From Leptolinea sp. (GTDB taxonomy: Bacteria; Chloroflexota; Anaerolineae; Anaerolineales; Anaerolineaceae), in assembly GCA_012798535.1 (NCBI GenBank), contig JAAZMZ010000019.1:19305-83304 (forward strand): DNA of 64,000 nucleotides, in the 5' to 3' direction. Position numbers and translations under genes: made by a program. How positions within the stretch are numbered: the stretch's first letter is position 1; each line of letters starts with the position of its first letter. Below the pieces are notes generated by a model. It saw only the letters and a program-made list of their open reading frames with translations, was not told the origin of the DNA and made no database searches. Shown here piece by piece: positions 22,103 to 31,090 of this stretch.

Positions 22103-23908
22103 ATGACATCTCCCGATAAACGCATTTTCCGACCTTTTCGCAAGGTGGTCTTACCGTTTCTTAATGATGAAATCACTCCGGTTTCTCTGGCGGCTGCCGT
22201 TGACCTGGGAGTGGAAATCCAATTGATCGGCCTACTGGTCGTTCCTCCGGGAGCTTCCGCCAGTGAAAAAACTGAGCCAGCCCGCCGCCTGCGCGGCCAT
22301 CTGCATGAGATTGCGGCGCAGCACGGCCTGTCCACGCCACCCGAACTGGTGGTATCACCCCAACCCTGGAAAGACCTGTGGAAGAAACTGACCCGGGAAA
22401 AAAGCACCCTGGTTTTATTGGAGTATCCGACCCTGTGCCACGGTCCATGGGGATTGACGGATGATCTGCTGGAATCCGCCCCCTGCGACCTGGCGGTCAT
22501 CCGCGGAGCCTGGCCTGCGCAGCCTTCTGCTATCCTGGTGCCGGTGCGCGGTGGTCCATCTGCGGAACTGGCGCTGCGTTTCGGGATGTCACTTCCCAAA
22601 AGCAGTTTCGAAGTTGTGCACTATTCCTCAACCAGCGACCATCACGGCGCTGACGAACCTTTCAAAGGCTTGGAACGCATTCTGCCCACTCTTCCCGGTG
22701 TGCAGTTTCGCCGCGATCAATCCGAAAACGCACTTGAATCCATCATGCAGCAGGCTGCCCGGAAAGATATCTTGATACTGGGTGCTCCCATAAAAGGGAT
22801 GCTTTCTGCGCCACCCATCCATAACCTGCTGCAGAATGCTCCCTGTGCCGTGGTTATGGTGCGCCGCAAAGGCCCGGTAAGACAAACCTGGAGCGGCACG
22901 GAGGGCGCCATGTCCGGTGCCAGTGCCATCAGCCTGCTGGTTGACCGCTGGTTTGCCGAGAATACCTACCACGCTTCGGAATTTGACGATCTCGGCTGGC
23001 TTGTCGATAAAAAAGAGCAGCAGGGATTATCAATCAGCCTGGCGCTGCCCGCCCTTAATGAGGAAGAGACGGTCGGTGTCGTTATCGAGACCATCAAGAC
23101 CAGTCTGATGGAAAGACATCATTTGCTGGATGAGATTGTGCTGATTGATTCCACATCCAGCGACCGCACACGGGAGATTGCCCGCGGGATGGGTATTCCC
23201 GTTTATATTCATCAAGAATTGCTGCGTGAATACGGACCGCGCCGCGGTAAGGGAGAAGCTCTCTGGAAAAGCCTGCTGGTCACCAGAGGAGACCTGGTCG
23301 TTTGGATCGATACGGATATCGTCAACATCCATCCGCGTTTTGTCTATGGTGTGCTGGGTCCTTTACTGGTCAACCCGAAATTGCAGCTTGTGAAAGGCTT
23401 CTACCAGCGGCCTTTGAAAAGTGAAGACCGCCTGCAGGCTGCCGCTGGTGGCCGGGTGACCGAATTGACCGCCCGCCCGATGATCAACCTGTTCTACCCG
23501 GAACTTTCCGGTGTAATCCAACCGCTGGCGGGTGAATACGGCGGCCGCCGCAAAGCCCTCGAACAAATTTCTTTTTCGTCGGGTTACGGTGTGGAAATCG
23601 GCATGATGATCGAGATGTTCGAGCGCTTTGGGCTGGAAGCCATCGGTCAGGTCGATCTGCTGGAGCGTATTCATCACAATCAATCGCTTGAAGCACTCAG
23701 CAAAATGTCATTCGTCATCCTGCAGACCATCTTCCGCCGGTTGGAACACCGCTACGGCCGGTCTCTGCTGGAAGATGTGAACAAATCCATGAAGTTGATC
23801 CATTACGCCGACCAGAATTACTTCCTGGAGGTGGAAGAACTTCCGGAAATGGAACGTCCTCCAATGGTAGAATTGCCGGAATACCGGGTTGCCCGGGGAA
23901 TGGCTTAA
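22103..23908 (+). CDS. gpgS: universal-stress-protein-like N-terminus fused to glucosyl-3-phosphoglycerate synthase (GT2/GT81-like)
   Basis: About residues 1-260 USP-like (two repeats, APCDLAVIRG and APCAVVMVRR); C-terminal LALPALNEEETVGVVIETI...PRRGKGEALWKSL...RVTELTARPMINLFYPELSGVIQPLAGEYGGRRKALEQISFSSGYGVEIGMMIEMFERFGLEAIGQVDL typical of GpgS. Confidence 0.88.
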   Translation: MTSPDKRIFRPFRKVVLPFLNDEITPVSLAAAVDLGVEIQLIGLLVVPPGASASEKTEPARRLRGHLHEIAAQHGLSTPPELVVSPQPWKDLWKKLTREKSTLVLLEYPTLCHGPWGLTDDLLESAPCDLAVIRGAWPAQPSAILVPVRGGPSAELALRFGMSLPKSSFEVVHYSSTSDHHGADEPFKGLERILPTLPGVQFRRDQSENALESIMQQAARKDILILGAPIKGMLSAPPIHNLLQNAPCAVVMVRRKGPVRQTWSGTEGAMSGASAISLLVDRWFAENTYHASEFDDLGWLVDKKEQQGLSISLALPALNEEETVGVVIETIKTSLMERHHLLDEIVLIDSTSSDRTREIARGMGIPVYIHQELLREYGPRRGKGEALWKSLLVTRGDLVVWIDTDIVNIHPRFVYGVLGPLLVNPKLQLVKGFYQRPLKSEDRLQAAAGGRVTELTARPMINLFYPELSGVIQPLAGEYGGRRKALEQISFSSGYGVEIGMMIEMFERFGLEAIGQVDLLERIHHNQSLEALSKMSFVILQTIFRRLEHRYGRSLLEDVNKSMKLIHYADQNYFLEVEELPEMERPPMVELPEYRVARGMA

Positions 23909-23947
23909 TCCCCCGGCACCGGAATATCTTTTATTACAGGTTCAGAA

Positions 23948-24523
23948 ATGGCAGAGTTCTGGCTGGTGCGGCATGGACAAACGGATTGGAATCTGGAAGG
24001 CCGCCTGCAGGGACAATTGGATGTCCCATTGAATGAAACCGGGCGGGAACAGGCCCGTCAACTGGCAGTTACGTTGCGGGGAAAGCGATTCGACGCCATC
24101 TATTGCAGCGATCTACAGCGCGCCCGGCAGACTGCGGAGATCATCGCCCGGGTAGTCAATCTGCCCATCCGGCTGGATAAACGCCTGCGCGAGATCTCAC
24201 AGGGGCAATTTGAAGGCATGTTGTTTTCAGAAGTGGTGATGAAATTCGAAAACGCGCTGGCTGACCGGAGCCGTGATCCGGTGTATTCCCGGCTGCCGGA
24301 AGGCGAATCGGTTGCCGAAGTGGCTGCCCGTGTCAGGGATTGTATTGATGAAATTGCCTGCCTGGGGAGTCGTGAACCGGTGATCGTGGTGTCACACGGA
24401 CTGGCACTTGCCACCATTTTATGCCAGGCGCGTCCTTTCCCCATGGAAACCGTTTATTCTCACATCCAGGGAAATGCCACGGCTGAAGTGATCCAGTGGA
24501 TTGGCACACACTGCTGTGAATAG
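23948..24523 (+). CDS. histidine phosphatase family protein, candidate glucosyl-3-phosphoglycerate phosphatase
   Basis: LVRHGQTDWNLEGRLQGQLDVPLNETGREQARQLA...VIVVSHGLALATIL: phosphoglycerate-mutase fold; function from genomic context. Confidence 0.85.
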   Translation: MAEFWLVRHGQTDWNLEGRLQGQLDVPLNETGREQARQLAVTLRGKRFDAIYCSDLQRARQTAEIIARVVNLPIRLDKRLREISQGQFEGMLFSEVVMKFENALADRSRDPVYSRLPEGESVAEVAARVRDCIDEIACLGSREPVIVVSHGLALATILCQARPFPMETVYSHIQGNATAEVIQWIGTHCCE

Positions 24524-24638
24524 CGACACTTTCGGCTGATCCACAAATTGGTAGATCATTTCTCTAATTCATAAAACATCTCTATAATAATCGCAGGTTC
24601 AGGTTATTTCCTTATCTGCCTTCAAGGAGTGGGATATT

Positions 24639-25913
24639 ATGCCGTTGCGCACCTGGAATCGCCTGTTAAGGATCGGGTTTATCTCTACCCGCCTGCAAGG
24701 GACCGATGGGGTCTCACTGGAAACTGAAAAATGGGCAGCCGTGCTGGAACGTGCCGGACATCAGTGTTTTTATTTTGCCGGTGAATGCGACCGGCCGGCT
24801 GAAGTTAGCCGCATCGTGCCGGAAGCACATTTTCAACATCCTGAAATCAACATTATCAATCGAACGGCCTACTCCCAACCGCTCAGGCCGCCGGATATCA
24901 CACACCGCATCCATACTCTTAAGAATTATCTGAAAAACGAGCTATATCGTTTTGTCAGTGAATTCGATCTTGAGCTTTTGATCACCGAGAATGTGCAGTC
25001 CATCCCCATTCATATTCCCCTCGGGCTGGCGCTCACAGAATTTATCGCCGAGACCGGCTTTCCGGTGATCGGGCATCATCACGACATGTTCTGGGAACGC
25101 AAACGCTTTCTGACAAATTGCGTGTGGGATATCTTGAACTCATCTTTTCCGCCCCATTTGCCCAGCATCCGGCATGTGGTCATCAATTCATCGGCTGCCA
25201 ACCAATTGGCTGTGCGTACGGGCATTTCCAGCATCTTGATCCCCAATGTTATGGACTTCGATAATCCACCTCCTCCGCCGGATGAATATTCGAAGCAGGT
25301 GCGCCATGATCTCGGGCTGAAGGCCGGGCAATACCTTATCCTGCAACCGACGCGCATTGTGCAGCGCAAGGGGATCGAACATGCCATAGAACTGGTAAGC
25401 CGGTTGTATCTGGACGCGCAACTGGTGATCTCGCACGCCTCCGGAGATGAAGGCTATGAATATGAGCAATTCATTCGTGAATATGCCGAACGACTGGGTG
25501 TAACCACTCTGTTCATTGCCGATATTATTAAAGAAAAGCGCGGAAAAACCGAAGATGGCCGAAATATTTATACATTGGAAGATGTTTACCCGCAATCTGC
25601 CCTGGTCACCTACCCGTCAGAATTTGAGGGTTTTGGCAACGCTTTTCTGGAAGCCATTTATTACCACCGCCCAATCCTGGTCAACAATTATTCCATTTAT
25701 AGTATTGATATCAAACCCAAGGGATTCAGGGTGATCGAATTTGACGGCTATATCACCCAGGATACCGTGACCAGGACCCGCGAGATCATTCAAAATCCAG
25801 ATCTGGCCAAAGAAATGGCGGATCATAATTACGAACTGGCGCGCCATCATTTTTCTTACACCATGCTGGAAAGAAGGCTGCACACCATTATCTCCGAAAT
25901 CTTCGGAGAGTGA
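24639..25913 (+). CDS. glycosyltransferase family 4 protein, candidate for further mannosyl/glucosyl addition
   Basis: GFISTRLQGTDGVSLETEKWAAVLERAGHQCFYFAGE...ILQPTRIVQRKGIEHAIELVSRL...VTYPSEFEGFGNAFLEAIYYHRPILVNNYSIYSIDI. Confidence 0.88.
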   Translation: MPLRTWNRLLRIGFISTRLQGTDGVSLETEKWAAVLERAGHQCFYFAGECDRPAEVSRIVPEAHFQHPEINIINRTAYSQPLRPPDITHRIHTLKNYLKNELYRFVSEFDLELLITENVQSIPIHIPLGLALTEFIAETGFPVIGHHHDMFWERKRFLTNCVWDILNSSFPPHLPSIRHVVINSSAANQLAVRTGISSILIPNVMDFDNPPPPPDEYSKQVRHDLGLKAGQYLILQPTRIVQRKGIEHAIELVSRLYLDAQLVISHASGDEGYEYEQFIREYAERLGVTTLFIADIIKEKRGKTEDGRNIYTLEDVYPQSALVTYPSEFEGFGNAFLEAIYYHRPILVNNYSIYSIDIKPKGFRVIEFDGYITQDTVTRTREIIQNPDLAKEMADHNYELARHHFSYTMLERRLHTIISEIFGE

Positions 25914-25988
25914 ACCGATATTATCATTCCATAAATTGAGTTAAGTTCACTGCAGGGATATTCGGTCATTCTCTATTAAAATAGGGGA

Positions 25989-27893
25989 ATGCCTTTATTA
26001 ACCACGGAGCGCCTGGGGAAGTCCTTTGGCGCTGTTGATCTTTTTGACGGTATATCAGTGAGCATTCCGGAAAAAGGCCGCATCGGGCTGGTCGGTCCCA
26101 ACGGGGTGGGAAAGACCACCTTTCTGCGCATCATCAACGGAGAAGAAGAAGCCAGCCGCGGGGCGGTGTTCCGTGCCCGCGGTCTACGTACCGGATACCT
26201 GCCGCAGGAATCCGACCTGACCGGTGAACAAACCCTCTGGCAGGAATGCCTTCAACCCTACAGTTCCCTGATGGATTGCCAGAAAGAGCTGCACCGTCTG
26301 GAAGAAGCCATGAGCAAACCGGACGCCGGTGAGAACTTGCTGGAATCCTACGGCCGCCTCCAGCATGAATTTGAGATGGCTGGCGGTTATCTGTATGAAA
26401 CCCGCATCCGGCAGACCCTGACGGGGTTGGGCTTCGCTGCCGATGATCACAACCGTCCACTCAGCCAGCTTTCCGGAGGCCAACGCACCCGGGCACTGCT
26501 GGCGCGGCTGCTGTTAACCCAACCAGACCTGCTGCTGCTCGATGAGCCGACCAATCATCTGGATATCAAAGCTGTGGAATGGCTGGAGGATACCCTGAAA
26601 GATTTCCCCGGCGCGGTACTGGTGATTTCGCACGACCGGTTCTTCCTCGACCAGGTGGCTGATACGATCTGGGAGATGGACAACGGTTTTGAGACCTATC
26701 ACGGGAATTACTCGGCCTATCAACGACAACGGGAGGAGCGACGCATCCGCCTTTTAAAAGAAATGGAAGCCCAGCAGGAGTTCATCCAGAAAGAGCAGGA
26801 ATACATCCGCCGCAATCTGGCCGGTCAGAATACCCGCCAGGCGCAGGGACGCCGGAAACGGCTGGAACGATACCTGGAAGAGAAGAAACTGGACCGTCCT
26901 GCTGCCGGTAACTCCCTGCGCCTTGATCTGAAACCTGCCCAACGCTCTGGCGACCTGGTGCTTAAAACTCACAGTCTGTCAGTGGGTTACGCAGATGAAG
27001 GCCGTCCTCTGTTCATGGTGCCCGATCTGATCCTGCTGCGCGGGGAATGTGCCGCCGTCATCGGCCCGAACGGCGCAGGCAAGACCACCCTGTTGAAAAC
27101 CCTGCTGGGACAGATCCCTCCCCTGGATGGGGAAGCGGCGCTGGGCGCCAGCCTGAAGATCGGTTATTTCGCGCAGGCTCATGAAGGCTTAGATCCCCGC
27201 AACACACTGGTGGAAGAGATCAACAGAAGCGCGCCGAAGATGCTGCCGGCTGAAGTTCGTGATTACCTCGCGAAGTTCCTGTTCACCGGTGATGATGTGT
27301 TCAAGACGGTCTCGCTGCTCTCGGGCGGCGAGCGCGGACGGCTGGCTCTGGCCTGCCTGGCTCTGAGTGGAGCCAACCTGCTTCTGCTGGATGAACCCAC
27401 CAACCATCTGGACCTTGCCTCTCAGGACGCTCTGCAGGCGGTTTTACAGGATTTCAACGGCACCATTCTTCTGGTTTCGCACGACCGCTACCTGATCGAC
27501 GCACTGGCCACCCAGATATGGGACGTCCAGCCGGAGGAACGCTTGATGAAGGTTTTCCCCGGCACCTACAGTGAATACGCAGCTTTCCGCCGGCAGGAGA
27601 AAGAAACCGAAACGCGGCCGGAAAATGAAAAGAAGTCCTCCGTTACCCAGGCTGCCGGCCAGGTAGACAAGGCGGGATCGTCGAAATCCACCCGGAAACA
27701 ACAGGAAGAGATGAAAAAACTGGAAGCGGATATATCCAGGCTGGAAAACGAACTGGATGTCATCAGCCGCCAGTTGGAAAATCCGATGGATGATCCGCAA
27801 GAGGTGGTTGAACTGGGAAGCCGGTTCAGTCAGATCCAACAGGAGCTGGAGGAGCAAATACGCCGCTGGGAGACTCTCTCCTCCGAGATGTGA
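25989..27893 (+). CDS. ABC-F family ATPase
   Basis: Two Walker A/LSGGQ sets (GPNGVGKTTFL, LSGGQRTRALLARLLL; GPNGAGKTTLL, LSGGERGRLALACLAL), ABC-F linker, C-terminal coiled coil. Confidence 0.96.
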   Translation: MPLLTTERLGKSFGAVDLFDGISVSIPEKGRIGLVGPNGVGKTTFLRIINGEEEASRGAVFRARGLRTGYLPQESDLTGEQTLWQECLQPYSSLMDCQKELHRLEEAMSKPDAGENLLESYGRLQHEFEMAGGYLYETRIRQTLTGLGFAADDHNRPLSQLSGGQRTRALLARLLLTQPDLLLLDEPTNHLDIKAVEWLEDTLKDFPGAVLVISHDRFFLDQVADTIWEMDNGFETYHGNYSAYQRQREERRIRLLKEMEAQQEFIQKEQEYIRRNLAGQNTRQAQGRRKRLERYLEEKKLDRPAAGNSLRLDLKPAQRSGDLVLKTHSLSVGYADEGRPLFMVPDLILLRGECAAVIGPNGAGKTTLLKTLLGQIPPLDGEAALGASLKIGYFAQAHEGLDPRNTLVEEINRSAPKMLPAEVRDYLAKFLFTGDDVFKTVSLLSGGERGRLALACLALSGANLLLLDEPTNHLDLASQDALQAVLQDFNGTILLVSHDRYLIDALATQIWDVQPEERLMKVFPGTYSEYAAFRRQEKETETRPENEKKSSVTQAAGQVDKAGSSKSTRKQQEEMKKLEADISRLENELDVISRQLENPMDDPQEVVELGSRFSQIQQELEEQIRRWETLSSEM

Positions 27894-27944
27894 TTTCAAC
27901 GATTATTCAGCGCGACATCCGCACATCTGGTCGCTATAATAAAA

Positions 27945-29060
27945 ATGATGTCCACGGTGATGGAAATTCTGGATAATCTGACCGGACCAGCCGCGTTATT
28001 CGAACCGGAAAAGGATGGACAGGTGCGCTGTCTGGCGTGTGCCAACCGCTGCCTGATCAAGCCCGGCGGCCGCGGTGTATGCCAAGTGCGCTTCAACCGC
28101 GGTGGAACGTTGATGGCGCCCCGGGGATATGTGGCCGGAGCGCAGGTTGACCCGATCGAAAAGAAACCTTTCAACCATTTTCTTCCCGGCAGCAGCGCCC
28201 TGACCTTCGGTATGCTGGGCTGCGACTTTCACTGCTCTTTCTGCCAGAACTGGCTATCCAGCCAGGTGCTGCGGGATGAACGGGCCACCCGCTCGGTGGG
28301 CCGTATCGAACAGGTGCAGCCGGAACAACTGGTGGACTATGCCGTGCGCAGCGGCGCACAGATAATCGCCTCGTCCTACAACGAGCCGCTCATCACCACC
28401 GAATGGGCGGTGGAAATCTTTACCCTGGCCGTGAAAGCCGGCCTGAAATGCGTCTACATCTCCAACGGTAATGCCACCCCGCATGCGCTGGAAATGCTGC
28501 AGCCCTGCCTGAGCGGCTACAAGATCGACCTGAAATCCATGCAGGAAAAGAATTATCGCGAACTGGGCGGACGGCTGCAGAACGTTCTGGATACCATTCA
28601 GAAAGCCTATGACCTGGGTTTCTGGGTGGAGGTGGTCACCCTGGTGATCCCCAGATACAACGATTCGAATGAAGAATTATGGGAAGCCGCCCGCTTCCTT
28701 TCTTCCGTGTCTGCGGATATCCCGTGGCATGTCACCGCCTTTCACCCGGATTACCGCATGCAGGACCGCCCGCCCACATCCGTGGAGACACTGACCCGCG
28801 CGGCCGAGATCGGCCAGGAAGCCGGGCTGCATTATGTGTATGCCGGCAACCTGCCGGGGCGGGTCAAGTCGCTGGAGGATACCTATTGCCCGGCGTGTAA
28901 CACACGCCTGGTGGCACGCTTCGGGTACACCATCAGAGAATATCAGATCACGGCGCAGGGCACCTGCCCGCAGTGCGGAGCGCGCCTGCCCGGCGTGTGG
29001 ACGGATAGGCCGGAGACGGTCAATATCGGGGGAGGGGGATACCCGCGGCGGGTTATTTAG
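27945..29060 (+). CDS. amrS: AmmeMemoRadiSam-system radical SAM enzyme
   Basis: CLACANRCLIKPGGRGVCQVRFNRGG...FGMLGCDFHCSFCQNWLSSQ (CxxxCxxC)...ASSYNEPLITTEWAVEIF...GLKCVYISNGNATPHALEMLQP...FHPDYRM. Confidence 0.9.
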   Translation: MMSTVMEILDNLTGPAALFEPEKDGQVRCLACANRCLIKPGGRGVCQVRFNRGGTLMAPRGYVAGAQVDPIEKKPFNHFLPGSSALTFGMLGCDFHCSFCQNWLSSQVLRDERATRSVGRIEQVQPEQLVDYAVRSGAQIIASSYNEPLITTEWAVEIFTLAVKAGLKCVYISNGNATPHALEMLQPCLSGYKIDLKSMQEKNYRELGGRLQNVLDTIQKAYDLGFWVEVVTLVIPRYNDSNEELWEAARFLSSVSADIPWHVTAFHPDYRMQDRPPTSVETLTRAAEIGQEAGLHYVYAGNLPGRVKSLEDTYCPACNTRLVARFGYTIREYQITAQGTCPQCGARLPGVWTDRPETVNIGGGGYPRRVI

Positions 29061-29180
29061 AAGAGACCTTCACAATTGAATACCACGGGATTCATTAAAC
29101 ACCTCTAGTGAAAATCCCTGCCTTGCCACATCGACTCAGGCCGACTACAATCAACGGGACTGACGTCAAATCACCATTTA

Positions 29181-29981
29181 TTGCTAGAAAGTATTAAGCT
29201 TATGCCGCCTACTCTGGAAGAAATCAAGATCATGGCCCTGAAAGCCGGGGATATCCTGCGCGCCGGATACGGCCAGGTTCATCAGGTGGAAATGAAAGGA
29301 CTCACCGACCCCGTAACCGAGGTCGATAAACGCTCGGAGGAATATCTGGTCTCCACCATCCAATCGAACTACCCCGACCATTCGATCGTGGCGGAAGAAT
29401 CCGGCCTGCACAGGGGAACCAACGGTGCTTGCTGGTATGTCGATCCGCTGGATGGCACGGTCAATTTTTCGCACGGCGTACCCATCTTCAGCGTATCGAT
29501 CGCCTATGCGGTAGACGGCATCGTCCAACTTGGGGCCGTTTATGACCCCATGCTGGATGAAATGTTCGCCGCCGAAAAGGGTAAAGGCGCATGGCTGAAT
29601 GATCGCCGCCTGAAGGTTTCGCAGACCACGGAATTGATCCGCAGCCTGAGTGTGACCGGCTTCCCCTACGATCAATCTTCTGCCGAAATGCGCCGGGCGC
29701 TGGAACTCTTCAACCGTTTCAGCCTGCAGGCGCAGGCCTGCCGCCGGCTGGGTTCGGCCGCCCTGGATATGTGTTATGTGGCTGCCGGCCGGCTGGACAT
29801 CTACTTCGAAATACAGGTGAAATCTTATGATATTGCGGCCGGACTGCTGATGGTACAGGAAGCCGGCGGAGTGGTCAGCACCTTCGATGGTTCCTCCGAC
29901 CTGATCTCCCGGCCAACCAGTATTGCCGCCGCTAATCCGATTCTACAACCCCGGGCGCTGCAGGTGATTCGGGAGGCATGA
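29181..29981 (+). CDS. inositol monophosphatase family protein
   Basis: DPVTEVDKRSEEYLVSTIQSNYPDHSIVAEESG...WYVDPLDGTVNFSHGVPIFSVSIAY...YDIAAGLLMVQEAGG. Confidence 0.95.
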   Translation: MLESIKLMPPTLEEIKIMALKAGDILRAGYGQVHQVEMKGLTDPVTEVDKRSEEYLVSTIQSNYPDHSIVAEESGLHRGTNGACWYVDPLDGTVNFSHGVPIFSVSIAYAVDGIVQLGAVYDPMLDEMFAAEKGKGAWLNDRRLKVSQTTELIRSLSVTGFPYDQSSAEMRRALELFNRFSLQAQACRRLGSAALDMCYVAAGRLDIYFEIQVKSYDIAAGLLMVQEAGGVVSTFDGSSDLISRPTSIAAANPILQPRALQVIREA

Positions 29982-31090
29982 ATTTCCCCATGACCGCCGG
30001 CATGCCGTTGGATCAGATACTGGAAGGAGACTGCATCGATCTCCTGGCGAACCTTCCGGCCGATTCGGTTGACCTGGTCTTTGCCGATCCTCCCTACAAT
30101 CTGCAGCTTCAGAACGAACTCCGCCGGCCGGATAACTCTCTGGTAGACGGGGTGGATGCTCCCTGGGATAAATTCACCAATTTCGCCGCGTATGACGATT
30201 TTACGCGCACCTGGCTTGGCGCCTGCCGGCGGGTGCTCAAACCTTCCGGCACCCTGTGGGTGATTGGCAGTTATCATAATATTTACCGGGTGGGCGCCAT
30301 TCTGCAAGATCTGGATTTCTGGATTCTGAATGACATTGTCTGGATCAAATCCAATCCTATGCCCAATTTTCGCGGGGTGCGTTTTACCAACGCGCACGAG
30401 ACCCTGATCTGGGCGCAAAAGGACCGCAGCTCGCGTTATACCTTCAATCACCAGACCATGCGGGCTTTGAATGAAGAACTGCAAATGCGCAGCGACTGGT
30501 ACCTGCCGTTGTGTGTGGGGCGCGAGCGGCTGCGCGCCAACGGAACCAAACTGCACCCCACACAAAAACCCGTCGCCCTGCTTTACCGGGTGCTGGCGGC
30601 CAGTACAAATCCCGGCGATGTGGTGCTGGATCCATTCTTTGGCACCGGCACCACGGGTGAAGCTGCCATACGCCTGAACCGCCACTGGATCGGGATCGAA
30701 AAAGAACCGCTATATATCCAATCCGCGCGCGAAAGGCTCGCCAACATTCATCCGGATTTGGCTGAAATGGAAACCGGCCAGAAAAGCGACCTTCGACAGA
30801 AAATTCGCCTGCCGTTCGGCAGCCTGCTAGAATATGGGTACCTGCATGCCGGCGACACATTGTATCTGGGTAAAGAGCAAACCATTCAAGCGGAGATCAC
30901 CCGGCAGGGACGGTTGACATTCAACGGACAGACCGGTTCGATCCATGAACTGGCCAGTAAATTGCAGAACCGGCAGGCCAACGGCTGGACGGACTGGTTC
31001 TACCGGGACCCTGAAGATCTTCAGCTTTATCCGCTGGATCGACTGCGCCAGCGAATCATTTCCAGTCAGGAGTGTAAATCTGATGAGTGA
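29978..31090 (+). CDS. CcrM-like (GANTC-type) adenine-specific DNA methyltransferase with C-terminal RAMA-like domain
   Basis: ILEGDCIDLLANLPADSVDLVFADPPYNLQLQNELRRPDNSLVDGVDAPWDKFTNFAAYDDFTRTWLGACRRVLKPSGTLWVIGSYHNIYRVGAILQDLDFWILNDIVWIKSNPMPNFRGVRFTNAHETLIWA closely resembles recalled Caulobacter CcrM; HPTQKPVALLYRVLAAS...DPFFGTGTTGEAA; tail LPFGSLLEYGYLHAGDTLYL...GQTGSIHELAS...GWTDWFY. Confidence 0.92.
   Translation: MNFPMTAGMPLDQILEGDCIDLLANLPADSVDLVFADPPYNLQLQNELRRPDNSLVDGVDAPWDKFTNFAAYDDFTRTWLGACRRVLKPSGTLWVIGSYHNIYRVGAILQDLDFWILNDIVWIKSNPMPNFRGVRFTNAHETLIWAQKDRSSRYTFNHQTMRALNEELQMRSDWYLPLCVGRERLRANGTKLHPTQKPVALLYRVLAASTNPGDVVLDPFFGTGTTGEAAIRLNRHWIGIEKEPLYIQSARERLANIHPDLAEMETGQKSDLRQKIRLPFGSLLEYGYLHAGDTLYLGKEQTIQAEITRQGRLTFNGQTGSIHELASKLQNRQANGWTDWFYRDPEDLQLYPLDRLRQRIISSQECKSDE

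Noticed and set aside
29825-30685. 286-aa minus-strand ORF overlapping the inositol-phosphatase and methyltransferase genes
   Set aside because: Shadow ORF; both sense genes are strongly supported.
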